Shown: one piece after another, positions 23,632 through 30,486 of the stretch
Position numbering within the stretch: the first letter of the stretch is position 1
Layout: the number at the start of each line of letters is the position of its first letter
Source of the DNA: Candidatus Caenarcanales bacterium
GTDB lineage: Bacteria; Cyanobacteriota; Vampirovibrionia; LMEP-6097
DNA length: 30,486 bases
Assembly (NCBI GenBank): GCA_022447685.1
Contig: JAKVAO010000028.1
Coordinates: 1 to 30,486 of the forward strand
Direction: 5' to 3'
Notes under the pieces: model-generated
Seen by the model: only the letters and a program-made list of their open reading frames with translations
Told to the model about the DNA's origin: nothing
The model's database searches: none
Made by a program: the position numbers and the translations under genes

Positions 23632-23671
23632 TAAAAAAAGACCATACTCAGGGGGGGGAGAAGTATGGTCT
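23632..23671 (-). terminator. Rho-independent terminator of the rplQ operon
   Basis: Read on the minus strand, a perfect 10-bp stem (AGACCATACT at 23671-23662 with 23648-23639) is followed by a T-run (TTTTTTT) at 23638-23632. The loop contains eight consecutive C on the minus strand (GGGGGGGG at 23651-23658). It ends the ribosomal/rpoA operon. Confidence 0.85.
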
Positions 23672-23716
23672 ATGAATAATATTTATAGCATATTATCTGA
23701 CTAAAATAAAGTTAAA

Positions 23717-24067
23717 TTATACTAATTGTACAACTGCAAGCTGTGCATTGTCTCCACGGCGGAAACCATTCTTAACTATTCTAGTAAATCCAGATTTTTG
23801 GTCTTTATATCTTTCTGAAACAGCATCAAATAGATCTTGAACTACTTCTTTATCATAGATAAAACCTGCAGCCTGTCTTCTAGCATGTAAATCGCCTCTT
23901 TTAGCAAGAGAAATCATCTTTTCAACTTCACATACAAGAGCCTTAGCATTTACCAAAGTAGTGTTAATCTGCTTTTCTCTTAATAAACATGTAGTTAGAG
24001 CTCTAAGAGCAGCTTTTCTTTGGTCTGCTGGTCTATTTAATCTTCTTCTTTTTCTTCTATGTCTCAT
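23717..24067 (-). CDS. rplQ: 50S ribosomal protein L17
   Basis: The 116 residues start with the signature MRHRRKRRRLNRPADQRKAAL and contain RALTTCLLREKQINTTLVNA and KNGFRRGDNAQLAVVQLV, as in bL17. L17 is a structural component of the large subunit near the exit tunnel. It follows rpoA by 38 bases with AAGG before the ATG and is the last gene before the terminator. Confidence 0.98.
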   Translation of the reverse strand: MRHRRKRRRLNRPADQRKAALRALTTCLLREKQINTTLVNAKALVCEVEKMISLAKRGDLHARRQAAGFIYDKEVVQDLFDAVSERYKDQKSGFTRIVKNGFRRGDNAQLAVVQLV

Positions 24068-24105
24068 TTTTTGACCTTTTTAAATATTAAAATTACTAAA
24101 TCTTA

Positions 24106-25095
24106 CTAAAAATCAGCGTGAGCTAAAGCTGAATCTCTACTTTTGAGGTTGTAACCCATAGATTCAAGCTTATCAAGTACCTCTTCTGCAGATTTCTTAC
24201 CAAAGTTCTTGATATTCATTAGATCGAAATCAGTTAACTTCAATAAATCAGCTAAAGAATTAATATTAGCTCTCTTCAAGCAGTTATAAGATCTAACTGA
24301 TAACTCAAGCTCTTCAACACTAACATTATTAGCTTTATCTTCTTCTTTAGTCTCTTCCTCTGGAGCTGATTCTTCAACAGTCTTAACAACTCCAACCTTA
24401 GAACCAGTGAAGTCAATAACTGCTTTCATTAGGCCAGTAACTTGAGCTGCTGCTTGACCAATAGCGTCTCTTACAGCAACAGATCCATCACCCCAGATTT
24501 CCATGCTTAGCTTATCGTAGTCGTTAGATTGACCTGAAGGACCAGGAACTTCTTCAACGGTATAAGCAACATTTTTGATTGGTGTGAATACTGAATCAAC
24601 AGGAATAACATCTAATGAAACTGCAGACTCATGAGCTTCAGAAGCTACGTAACCATAACCACGAGCAACAGTAATTTCAACATTTAAATTACCATCTGGA
24701 GCTAAATTAGCAATCTCTAATTCTGGGTTAATAATTTCAACATCAGCTGGGCATTCAATTTGAGCAGCTGTAATAGTTTGAGTACCAGAAGCCTTAAGAG
24801 TAAGTGTTCTAGTCTCTTCAGTATCCATCTTAACTATTAACTGTTTTAAATTTAAAATTATGTGAAGAACATCTTCAGATAAACCAGAAAGAGAAGTAAA
24901 TTCGTGATTAACTCCTTCAATTCTTACGTGAGTTACAGCCGAACCAAGAATTCTAGATAATAAAATTCTTCTAAGTATATTACCAATGGTGTGGCCAAAG
25001 CCCCTGAATAATGGCTCAAGTACAACTGTACCCCTTACTGAACCAGCTTCATCAGCTTTTTCGTCAACAACAATTTTTAATTCAATATCTTCCAT
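24106..25095 (-). CDS. rpoA: RNA polymerase alpha subunit
   Basis: Alpha dimerises to nucleate RNA polymerase and contacts promoters and activators. The 329 residues show the N-terminal assembly domain (ending near 230, with RGTVVLEPLFRGFGHTIGN and NILRRILLSR), an acidic linker (EESAPEEETKEEDKANN), and the C-terminal DNA-binding domain (VEELELSVRSYNCLKRANIN followed by NIKNFGKKSAEEVLDKL). AGGAAGG precedes the ATG. It is directly upstream of rplQ and downstream of rpsK, with no rpsD between. Confidence 0.98.
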   Translation of the reverse strand: MEDIELKIVVDEKADEAGSVRGTVVLEPLFRGFGHTIGNILRRILLSRILGSAVTHVRIEGVNHEFTSLSGLSEDVLHIILNLKQLIVKMDTEETRTLTLKASGTQTITAAQIECPADVEIINPELEIANLAPDGNLNVEITVARGYGYVASEAHESAVSLDVIPVDSVFTPIKNVAYTVEEVPGPSGQSNDYDKLSMEIWGDGSVAVRDAIGQAAAQVTGLMKAVIDFTGSKVGVVKTVEESAPEEETKEEDKANNVSVEELELSVRSYNCLKRANINSLADLLKLTDFDLMNIKNFGKKSAEEVLDKLESMGYNLKSRDSALAHADF

Positions 25096-25125
25096 ATTTG
25101 AAACCTTCCTACTTATAACTAGATT

Positions 25126-25536
25126 TTATACCCTTCTTGCGCTTGGTGCACGACAACCATTATGAGGAAGTGGTGTAACATCTTTAATAAATGTAACCTT
25201 TAAACCTGCTTGTTGTATAGCTCTAGCAGCAGTTTCCCTTCCAGCACCGGGTCCACTAATTAAAACTTCTACTTCTTTCAAACCATAAGTTTCAACTGCT
25301 TTTCTTGCAGCTGCTTCAGCAGCTAATTGAGCAGCAAATGGAGTACTTTTCTTAGATCCTTTGAAGCCAGCAGCACCAGATGATGAAGATGCAATAGCAC
25401 CACCAGTTGGGTCAGTAATAGTAACTATAGTATTATTAAATGTAGAACTAATATGAACTACACCCTTAGGGACTGACCTTTTGTTCTTTTTAGCCTTAGC
25501 TTTATCTTTACTATTTTTATTCTTTACTGCTGCCAT
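25126..25536 (-). CDS. rpsK: 30S ribosomal protein S11
   Basis: uS11 lines the platform next to the mRNA exit. The 136 residues contain VPKGVVHISSTFNNTIVTIT, GFKGSKKSTPFAAQLAAE, GPGAGRETAARAIQQAGL and the C-terminal PHNGCRAPSARRV. The N-terminal extension is a typical Lys-rich tail. AGAGG lies before the ATG. It lies within the conserved cluster. Confidence 0.98.
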   Translation of the reverse strand: MAAVKNKNSKDKAKAKKNKRSVPKGVVHISSTFNNTIVTITDPTGGAIASSSSGAAGFKGSKKSTPFAAQLAAEAAARKAVETYGLKEVEVLISGPGAGRETAARAIQQAGLKVTFIKDVTPLPHNGCRAPSARRV

Positions 25537-25563
25537 TTATTTAAAACCTCTTGTCTCTAAAAC

Positions 25564-25941
25564 TTACTTCTTACCAGGCTGCTTCTTACCAGGAACAGCA
25601 ACTCTCTTCTTACTTCTTCTAGTACGAGAATTTGTCTTAGTTCTTTGACCACGACATGGTAAGCCTCTTCTATGTCTAATACCCCTGTAGCAATTAACTT
25701 CAATAAGTCTCTTGATATCAAGACCAATTCTTCTACGCAAGTCACCCTCAATCTCGTATTGCTTTAAAACATCACGAATCTTGATTAAATCTTGCTCACT
25801 TAAATCATTGGCTCTGATACTTTCATCGATACCAACTTCTTTCAATATGTCCTGACTTCTCGATAAGCCAATACCATATATGTAAGTAAGTGCTATGACG
25901 ATTCTCTTATTGGGTAAATCTACTCCGGCTACTCTTGGCAT
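25564..25941 (-). CDS. rpsM: 30S ribosomal protein S13
   Basis: uS13 is in the head of the small subunit and contacts the P-site tRNA and L5. The 125 residues show MPRVAGVDLPNKRIVIALTY, IYGIGLSRSQDIL, RGIRHRRGLPCRGQRTKTN and a Lys-rich tail. The Shine-Dalgarno AAGGA overlaps the rpmJ stop region, six bases away, so the two are coupled. Confidence 0.98.
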   Translation of the reverse strand: MPRVAGVDLPNKRIVIALTYIYGIGLSRSQDILKEVGIDESIRANDLSEQDLIKIRDVLKQYEIEGDLRRRIGLDIKRLIEVNCYRGIRHRRGLPCRGQRTKTNSRTRRSKKRVAVPGKKQPGKK

Positions 25942-25947
25942 ATATAA

Positions 25948-26061
25948 TTATCCTTGTCTCTGCTTATGTTTTGGGTTTTCACAAATTACCATAACTCTAC
26001 CTTTACGGCGAATTACTTTACACTTGGAACAAATTTTCTTTACTGACGACCTAACTTTCAT
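25948..26061 (-). CDS. rpmJ: 50S ribosomal protein L36
   Basis: A 37-residue protein too short for most gene tables. It starts MKVRSSVKKICSKCKVIRRK and ends ENPKHKQRQG, with the family's zinc ligands (C-x2-C ... C ... H, cysteine form). bL36 is the smallest ribosomal protein and sits in the large subunit. Its place between infA and rpsM is the canonical one. Confidence 0.96.
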   Translation of the reverse strand: MKVRSSVKKICSKCKVIRRKGRVMVICENPKHKQRQG

Positions 26062-26161
26062 TGTATGTACTTGTCCTATTTAACAAAATCAAAATCTTAC
26101 CACACGTACCGAAGGATTTATAAATTATTTACTTTTTACTTAATAATTCTAAATCTACAGC

Positions 26162-26419
26162 TTATAAACTAGCATTATTATCGCCCGGAGCAGGCGCTCT
26201 TCTCTTCGCAATCCTGTAGGTAATTCTTCCTACTTTCAAGTCATATGGCGTAAGTTCGACTTTCACCCTATCACCAGGAAGAATCTTTATATAGTTCTTT
26301 CTAATCTTTCCAGAGATACTAGCTAAAACCTCGTGATCATTATCTAACCTAACTACAAATTTGGCACCTTGAACAGTCTCAACCACAGTACCTTCCATTT
26401 CAATTATTTCTTTAGACAA
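26162..26419 (-). CDS. infA: Translation initiation factor IF-1
   Basis: IF-1 is an OB-fold protein that occupies the A site during initiation. The 85 residues contain MEGTVVETVQGAKFVVRLDN, HEVLASISGKIRKNYIKIL and PGDRVKVELTPYDL; the core matches the 70-75-residue family. The extra C-terminal residues (RAPAPGDNNASL) are a short flexible tail. AAGGAG precedes the ATG. It follows map and precedes rpmJ. Confidence 0.97.
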   Translation of the reverse strand: MSKEIIEMEGTVVETVQGAKFVVRLDNDHEVLASISGKIRKNYIKILPGDRVKVELTPYDLKVGRITYRIAKRRAPAPGDNNASL

Positions 26420-26535
26420 CGCGTGAATATCTCCTTAAATTAAAGACTATTAGCTAACTATAAGCTAATACCAATTTTTAAAATAGCATCTTCTTAATTT
26501 TTTTTCTAAAGGAATAGAAAATAAATCTAAAATCT

Positions 26536-27351
26536 TTAGCTTTTGAATATGTCTCTAGTTTTTCTAACGTCGGTAATTATTTCTACTGAATCTTTAGTAA
26601 CTAGTGCTGAATGTTCGAAATGAGCTGAATTTTTACGATCAGCTGTTGCAATTGTCCAACCATCTTTGTGTTTTTTGATGGCAGAAGTTCCAATATTAAA
26701 CATCGGTTCAACTGCAAGTACCATACCTGGCTTAATTTCATCATCAGGATAATGCTTGAAATATTCAGTGAAATTAGGGATAAACGGCTGACAGTGGTAC
26801 TCTGGGCCTATGCCGTGGCCACCAAATTCCTGAACATTGCCATAGCGTTTATCTTTAGCAATTTGCTCTATAGCCTTAGATATATCACTAATAAAACCAC
26901 CTGCTTTAATAGAATCAAGCCCGGCCCACAGACCTTCATTTGTAGCTTCTAATAGGCGCCTAGACTTAGCATTAATCTCTCCACATGGAAAAGTAAAAGC
27001 ATTATCTCCAACATATTTGAAGGGCTTACCATTAAAATCTTCTGTAACAGTGACTCCAACATCGATACTGACTATATCTCCCTCTTTTAGAGGCTTATCA
27101 TTAGGTATTCCGTGAACAATATTCTCATTAACAGAAGTACAAAGTGTATTAGGGAAGCCCATGTAACCTTTAAATGTAGGTACCGCTCCTTGGTCTCTAA
27201 TCCACTCTTCAGCAAAAGCATCTAATTCAAGTAATGTTTTGCCTGCTGCAACTCGCTCACCCACTAGATGTAAAATCTCTCCAGCTAAGGCCGCAGCCTT
27301 TCTTATAAGGGGATATTGCTCTTCTTCAAAAATACATATAGGTCCGGACAT
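26536..27351 (-). CDS. map: Type I methionine aminopeptidase
   Basis: Map removes N-terminal Met from nascent proteins. The 271 residues carry all five metal ligands (Asp97, Asp116, His179, Glu215, Glu246) and the substrate His80 in NIVHGIP. The GGHGIG motif is at 177-182 and MVLAVEPMF at 210-218. The segment SIDVGVTVTEDFNGKPFKYV is longer than in most family members, where DG-HGD is usual. It is the first gene of the cluster here; secY and adk, which often precede it, are absent, and rpsT lies divergently upstream. Confidence 0.96.
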   Translation of the reverse strand: MSGPICIFEEEQYPLIRKAAALAGEILHLVGERVAAGKTLLELDAFAEEWIRDQGAVPTFKGYMGFPNTLCTSVNENIVHGIPNDKPLKEGDIVSIDVGVTVTEDFNGKPFKYVGDNAFTFPCGEINAKSRRLLEATNEGLWAGLDSIKAGGFISDISKAIEQIAKDKRYGNVQEFGGHGIGPEYHCQPFIPNFTEYFKHYPDDEIKPGMVLAVEPMFNIGTSAIKKHKDGWTIATADRKNSAHFEHSALVTKDSVEIITDVRKTRDIFKS

Positions 27352-27382
27352 AATTTATATGAAAAAGCATAACATGATGTGT

Positions 27383-27391
27383 TATTATTAT
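27383..27391 (+). promoter_or_regulatory. -10-like box of rpsT
   Basis: Overlapping TATTAT sequences (27383-27388 and 27386-27391) end 10 and seven bases before the rpsT ATG. There is no Shine-Dalgarno between them. A leaderless or very short leader is plausible, but the box is only a five-of-six match. Confidence 0.35.
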
Positions 27392-27398
27392 TTGTCCT

Positions 27399-27674
27399 AT
27401 GCCAAACATTAAATCTGCTAAGAAAAGAGTTGATATCGCTGCGAGAAATCGTAAGGTAAATGTTGAATTAAAGTCTAGAGTTAGAACTTTAATCAAAAAC
27501 TGTCTTAAAGCTGCAAAAGCTGGTGAAGAAGAAGCTTTAAAATTAGCTTTATCATTAACTTTCAAAACTATTGATAAAGGTTCAAAAGGTAGCACTTACC
27601 ACAAAAATAAAGCTGCTCGTTTAAAAAGCAGATTGGTTAAAAAAACCAGAAAATATAGCGAAGCTGCTGCTTAG
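27399..27674 (+). CDS. rpsT: 30S ribosomal protein S20
   Basis: The 91 residues start MPNIKSAKKRVDIAARNRKV and show the three-helix S20 pattern, with KSRVRTLIKNCLKAAKAGE and KGSTYHKNKAARLKSRLVKK. bS20 binds 16S rRNA at the base of the small subunit. It is transcribed divergently from map and ends in its own terminator, giving a monocistronic unit, as in many bacteria. Confidence 0.97.
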   Translation: MPNIKSAKKRVDIAARNRKVNVELKSRVRTLIKNCLKAAKAGEEEALKLALSLTFKTIDKGSKGSTYHKNKAARLKSRLVKKTRKYSEAAA

Positions 27675-27706
27675 TTAGATTATTGAAACCATAAGTTTTC
27701 AAAAAA

Positions 27707-27739
27707 GAAACAGGAGCTATCGCTCCTGTTTCTTTTTTT
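27707..27739 (+). terminator. Rho-independent terminator of rpsT
   Basis: A perfect 11-bp stem (GAAACAGGAGC 27707-27717 with 27722-27732), a TATC loop and seven T (27733-27739). The five-prime A-run (27701-27706) also allows action in reverse. Confidence 0.92.
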
Positions 27740-27800
27740 AATGCGATTGTACATTCAGCGCCAATTCTATTAGAATTAAAATTACTGATTATCGATCAAC

Positions 27801-28580
27801 ATGGACAAAATCATATCCTTACTAAAAAATATAGCTAAAAACAAAGTATTACTTGCTTTAAATATTTTACTTATCTTATCTTCCTGCCTTGCTGTTAGTG
27901 CAGCTCCTGGCTTGAATATTTCTTTCAATGACCAACCTCAGGGAGTTGGTATGGGAATCCAGATACTACTTCTCTTGACTATACTTAGTGTTGCACCTTC
28001 TATATTGTTGCTCACTACAAGTTTTATCAGATTTATTATAGTTTTTGGCTTACTCAAACAAGCACTCGGTTTAGGTAGCTTACCGCCAACACAAGTATTG
28101 GTGGGCTTATCCATTATTCTTACCTTCATGGTTATGCAACCTTATTTCAATAGAATTAATGACGAAGCTTTGCAGCCATTTTTGACAAGACAAATCAATG
28201 AAAGAGAATTTATAACTAAAGCTTTCGATCCTTTAGAAGAATTTATGCTCTCACAGACCCCTGATACTGAACTTGAATTAGCGTTAAAAGTCGCACACCT
28301 GGATAAACAACCAGAAAACCCTAAGAAACTTCCGTTTCATATATTGATGGTGGCATTTATGCTAAGTGAATTGAAAAAGTCTTTCCAGATAGGCTTTATC
28401 TTATTCTTACCATTTATTGTAATTGATATGATTTCAGCAAGTGCATTGGTTTCCATCGGACTGATGTTCTTACCACCAGCGACTATATCCTTGCCATTTA
28501 AAATTGTTTTATTTATTTTAGTTGATGGGTGGAATATTATATCTGAGAACCTGGTTGAGAGTTTTTATGTAGGTAATTAA
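27801..28580 (+). CDS. fliP: Flagellar biosynthesis protein FliP
   Basis: FliP is a core membrane subunit of the flagellar type III export gate, forming a ring with FliQ and FliR. The 259 residues contain a cleavable-like N-terminal hydrophobic sequence (VLLALNILLILSSCLAVSAA) and SVAPSILLLTTSFIRFIIVF. LPPTQVLVGLSIILTFMVM, SELKKSFQIGFILFLPF and MISASALVSIGLMFLPPATI follow, all characteristic. There are four membrane helices after the signal. The gene overlaps fliQ by one base. Confidence 0.96.
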   Translation: MDKIISLLKNIAKNKVLLALNILLILSSCLAVSAAPGLNISFNDQPQGVGMGIQILLLLTILSVAPSILLLTTSFIRFIIVFGLLKQALGLGSLPPTQVLVGLSIILTFMVMQPYFNRINDEALQPFLTRQINEREFITKAFDPLEEFMLSQTPDTELELALKVAHLDKQPENPKKLPFHILMVAFMLSELKKSFQIGFILFLPFIVIDMISASALVSIGLMFLPPATISLPFKIVLFILVDGWNIISENLVESFYVGN

Positions 28581-28849
28581 TGAAAGACACACTGATACTA
28601 GAGTTAACCAATAAAACCCTGATCACTTCAGCGATGATCAGTATCCCGATTCTAATCCCTGGGCTAGTAACAGGTATTATTGTTAGTATTTTCCAGACCA
28701 TTACCTCTATCCAAGAGCAAACTCTGACTTTTGTTCCGAAATTTGTAGTTCTGATCGTCACTTACTTACTGGTTGGTGGCTGGATTACACAATACGTAGT
28801 GAGTTTTGCAAGAGAGATGTTTAGCAGAATACCAGAAATAGCATCATGA
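28580..28849 (+). CDS. fliQ: Flagellar biosynthesis protein FliQ
   Basis: The 89 residues have two membrane helices with SAMISIPILIPGLVTGIIVS and the conserved FQTITSIQEQTLTFVPKFV. FliQ is a gate subunit with FliP and FliR in the type III export apparatus. Its ATG overlaps the fliP TAA, and its own stop overlaps the SDR start by four bases (ATGA). Confidence 0.96.
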   Translation: MKDTLILELTNKTLITSAMISIPILIPGLVTGIIVSIFQTITSIQEQTLTFVPKFVVLIVTYLLVGGWITQYVVSFAREMFSRIPEIAS

Positions 28850-29661
28850 CTCCAGAAAATCTTCCTCCCATAGCTTTAGTAACCGGCGCCTCTAGTGGCA
28901 TTGGTTATGAAATCAGTAAAGAACTTGCAAATAAAGGCTTCAACTTAATCTTAGTTGCCAGACGTGAAGAGAGATTAAAGGAACTCAAAAACTATCTAGA
29001 AAGTGAATTCGGCGCAAAAGCATATTACCTCAAAAAAGATCTAAGTGAACTTAACAGTGCAAATGAACTGCATCAAGAAGTACTTAGCTTACTAGATGAG
29101 CTTAATTATGAAAACTTGGATGTTTTAGTGAATAACGCTGGAGTCGGTGACTTATGTAAATTTGAGGAAAGCTCAATCGAAAAACTTGAAACAATGATAA
29201 ATCTTAATATACTTAGCCTAAGTAAACTGAGTAGGTTATTTCTAGATTCAATCCAAAAATCCAAAGATGGAGCCATCATTAATATCGCTTCTACAGCTGC
29301 CTTTCAAGCTCTACCGCAGATGGCAGTATACGCTGCAACTAAAGCCTATGTACTAAGTTTTTCTGAAGCTATAGCTGAAGAAATGAAAAACTCAAAGTCT
29401 AAAGTAAAAGTTATTTGTATTTGCCCTGGAATTACTGAATCCGAGTTTCAGGTAAGAGCAGATATGTCAGATTTAAAAATTAATAAACAGTTTGTAGCAA
29501 GCTCAGAGGCTGTCGCTAAATATACAGTTAAATCACTAGAAAAGGGAAAAACTACTGCTGTTCATGGCATTATCAATAAAATTGGAACCCTCTTACCTAG
29601 GCTTTTGCCTAGAAGCGCTATAGCCAGAATGTCTAATTCTGTAATGAATAAGATTACTTAA
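28846..29661 (+). CDS. Short-chain dehydrogenase/reductase in the fliPQ operon
   Basis: A classical SDR: the nucleotide-binding ALVTGASSGIGYE (10-22), NNAG (96-99), and the catalytic Ser149, Tyr162 and Lys166 in YAATK. The 271 residues fit classical SDRs, and the C-terminal basic region (LLPRLLPRSAIARM) may associate with membranes, as in DltE/YqjQ-type members. The substrate is unknown. It overlaps fliQ by four bases and occupies the place where fliR is normally found. Its 3' end overlaps the 49-residue gene on the minus strand by eight bases. Confidence 0.9.
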   Translation: MTPENLPPIALVTGASSGIGYEISKELANKGFNLILVARREERLKELKNYLESEFGAKAYYLKKDLSELNSANELHQEVLSLLDELNYENLDVLVNNAGVGDLCKFEESSIEKLETMINLNILSLSKLSRLFLDSIQKSKDGAIINIASTAAFQALPQMAVYAATKAYVLSFSEAIAEEMKNSKSKVKVICICPGITESEFQVRADMSDLKINKQFVASSEAVAKYTVKSLEKGKTTAVHGIINKIGTLLPRLLPRSAIARMSNSVMNKIT

Positions 29662-29803
29662 GTATTCTATCTTTGTACATTCTTGATAAAAGAGCCTGTG
29701 ATTCATTATTATTAATGACTTTATAAAGATCTTTATCGAAATAATCCATAAAAATCCGACAAGCTTTAGTAGTAATATTTTTTACTTTCTGAATAAAAAC
29801 CAT
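29654..29803 (-). CDS. Small 49-residue protein
   Basis: The frame MVFIQKVKNITTKACRIFMD continues to IL-K before its stop, with an AAAAGGA Shine-Dalgarno 11 bases before the ATG at 29803. An in-frame TTG at 29839 is less convincing. No domain is recognised. A CTTAACCTA motif lies 78 bases upstream in the same orientation as the other orphan genes. The composition (K/N/I-rich) gives only modest support for coding. Confidence 0.45.
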   Translation of the reverse strand: MVFIQKVKNITTKACRIFMDYFDKDLYKVINNNESQALLSRMYKDRILK

Positions 29804-29881
29804 GAAAATACAAATCCTTTTAAGCCGTAATTTTGACAATTACTTATCTTGAATATCTCCGCAGACAGAATTAAACATTTT

Positions 29882-29890
29882 TAGGTTAAG
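29882..29890 (-). promoter_or_regulatory. CTTAACCTA motif, copy 4
   Basis: The fourth intergenic copy of the 9-mer on the minus strand. It is 78 bases upstream of the small gene's ATG. Confidence 0.35.
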
Positions 29891-30005
29891 TATTGATTAA
29901 GTTAATTAAAGAAGTTGTTACTGTAAACAAAACTAGAATTAAGAAAAGTGTTCTTGAATATTTATTTGAGAAGCTTTAACAATATACTTAAGTTTGTTTT
30001 CAAAA

Positions 30006-30486
30006 GAGAGTGTAAAATAAATTGTGTAAATTCCTTTAAATAAAAAGGAGAAAACATAAATGTCAAACATAAAAGAATATGCTCGGAAATTGCGTGACGA
30101 GAACAAGGGTCTTCGAATGAAAGATGTTGAAGATTTGATGGGCAGATTGATGAAGGAGATGATCCAAGAGATCCTTCAAGGAGAGATGGAATCGCATCTG
30201 GGCTACAAGAAACATGAGAGATCTGAGTCAAAGAATTCAAGAAATGGTACTAGGGAAAAAACTTTTAAAACAGACTTTGGAGAATTACCATTAGAGATTC
30301 CTCGTGATCGCGAATCAAGCTTCAAGCCAATACTGGTAAATAATTTAGGCAGTTTAAGTGATGGTCTTGAAGAAAAGATCATAGCTCTTTATGCTCGGGG
30401 ACTATCAACTAGAGACTTGAATGAACATTTGGCGGAGATATATGGAGTAAAAGTTTCAGCTGAATTGGTGAGTAATATAACAGACA
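30006..30486 (+). mobile_element. IS256-family insertion sequence (left part)
   Basis: The left end carries an IS256-type inverted-repeat-like sequence (GAGAGTGTAAAATAAATTG from 30006, with a second GTGTAAA at 30024-30030), followed by a transposase gene. The right end and target duplication are beyond the window, so the exact boundary is not fixed. The transposase region is visibly less AT-rich than its flanks. Confidence 0.75.
30060..30486 (+). CDS. IS256-family (Mutator-type) transposase, N-terminal part
   Basis: The first 142 residues are visible. The family signature EMIQEILQGEMESHLGYKKH is followed by SRNGTREKTFKTDFGELPLE, IPRDRESSFKP, IIALYARGLSTRDLNEHLAE and IYGVKVSAELVSNITD, all typical of the transposase_mut family. 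AAGGAG lies nine bases before the ATG. The DDE catalytic residues lie beyond the edge, so whether it is intact cannot be judged. Confidence 0.93.
   Translation, partial: MSNIKEYARKLRDENKGLRMKDVEDLMGRLMKEMIQEILQGEMESHLGYKKHERSESKNSRNGTREKTFKTDFGELPLEIPRDRESSFKPILVNNLGSLSDGLEEKIIALYARGLSTRDLNEHLAEIYGVKVSAELVSNITD

Noticed and set aside
29893..29979. 28-codon plus-strand frame starting on TTG (MIKLIKEVVTVNKTRIKKSV...)
   Set aside because: Protein-like composition but no Shine-Dalgarno and very short. It may be a remnant next to the insertion sequence.
1..30486. CRISPR arrays, tRNA or rRNA genes
   Set aside because: No regularly spaced direct repeats and no cloverleaf or rRNA-like segment were seen by eye in any gap.

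Overview
The window is an AT-rich, gene-dense bacterial chromosome segment. It encodes a flagellated bacterium with a peptidoglycan wall: flagellar genes fliD, fliP and fliQ, and envelope genes alr, uppS and anmK. The core ribosomal block reads map-infA-rpmJ-rpsM-rpsK-rpoA-rplQ with no rpsD between rpsK and rpoA. That order occurs in Cyanobacteria-related lineages and Firmicutes, but not in typical Proteobacteria. Together with a SirB1-type transglutaminase-fold protein and flagella, I lean towards a non-photosynthetic relative of Cyanobacteria (Melainabacteria/Vampirovibrionia type). This placement is inference and was not tested against any database.

Layout. 1-2470: fusA with an extended -10 promoter, a long 3' hairpin and a bidirectional terminator. 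2526-4463 (minus): three co-directional orphan genes, one with three EF-hand-like calcium loops. 4625-8237 (plus): trpG/pabA, anmK, pyk and a small unknown. 8215-10815 (minus): uppS, alr, a structured repeat-like region, and a fourth orphan gene rich in small residues. 10943-13582: fliD with an internal 161-residue tandem duplication, then a small helical protein that may be its chaperone. 13601-13789: a MITE-like element with inverted ends and a 7-bp target duplication. 13813-15596: tatD and an exported helical protein. 15588-16409 (minus): a SirB1-like protein. 16552-20280 (plus): a small unknown, an ABC permease/ATPase pair without a binding protein, a flavodoxin and aroA. 20270-21571 (minus): a 433-residue orphan. 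21730-23025: a 33-codon basic ORF abutting a DegT-family aminotransferase. 23097-27351 (minus): an ArgA-like acetyltransferase, then the rplQ to map cluster. 27399-29661 (plus): rpsT with a strong terminator, then fliP-fliQ-SDR in overlapping frames. The right edge holds the left part of an IS256-family element.

Two signals go beyond ordinary annotation. (1) At least six, perhaps eight, genes have a -10 box only 6-11 bases before the start codon and little or no Shine-Dalgarno sequence (trpG, anmK, uppS, the ABC permease, flavodoxin, aroA, rpsT, perhaps tatD). This predicts leaderless mRNAs alongside the Shine-Dalgarno-led ribosomal, fusA and orphan genes. (2) The 9-mer CTTAACCTA occurs upstream of four orphan minus-strand genes, in the same orientation each time. 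At least three of the four encode signal-peptide-less proteins with a low-complexity or acidic body and a short hydrophobic or amphipathic helix in the C-terminal part. This could be a small regulon of structural or exported proteins.
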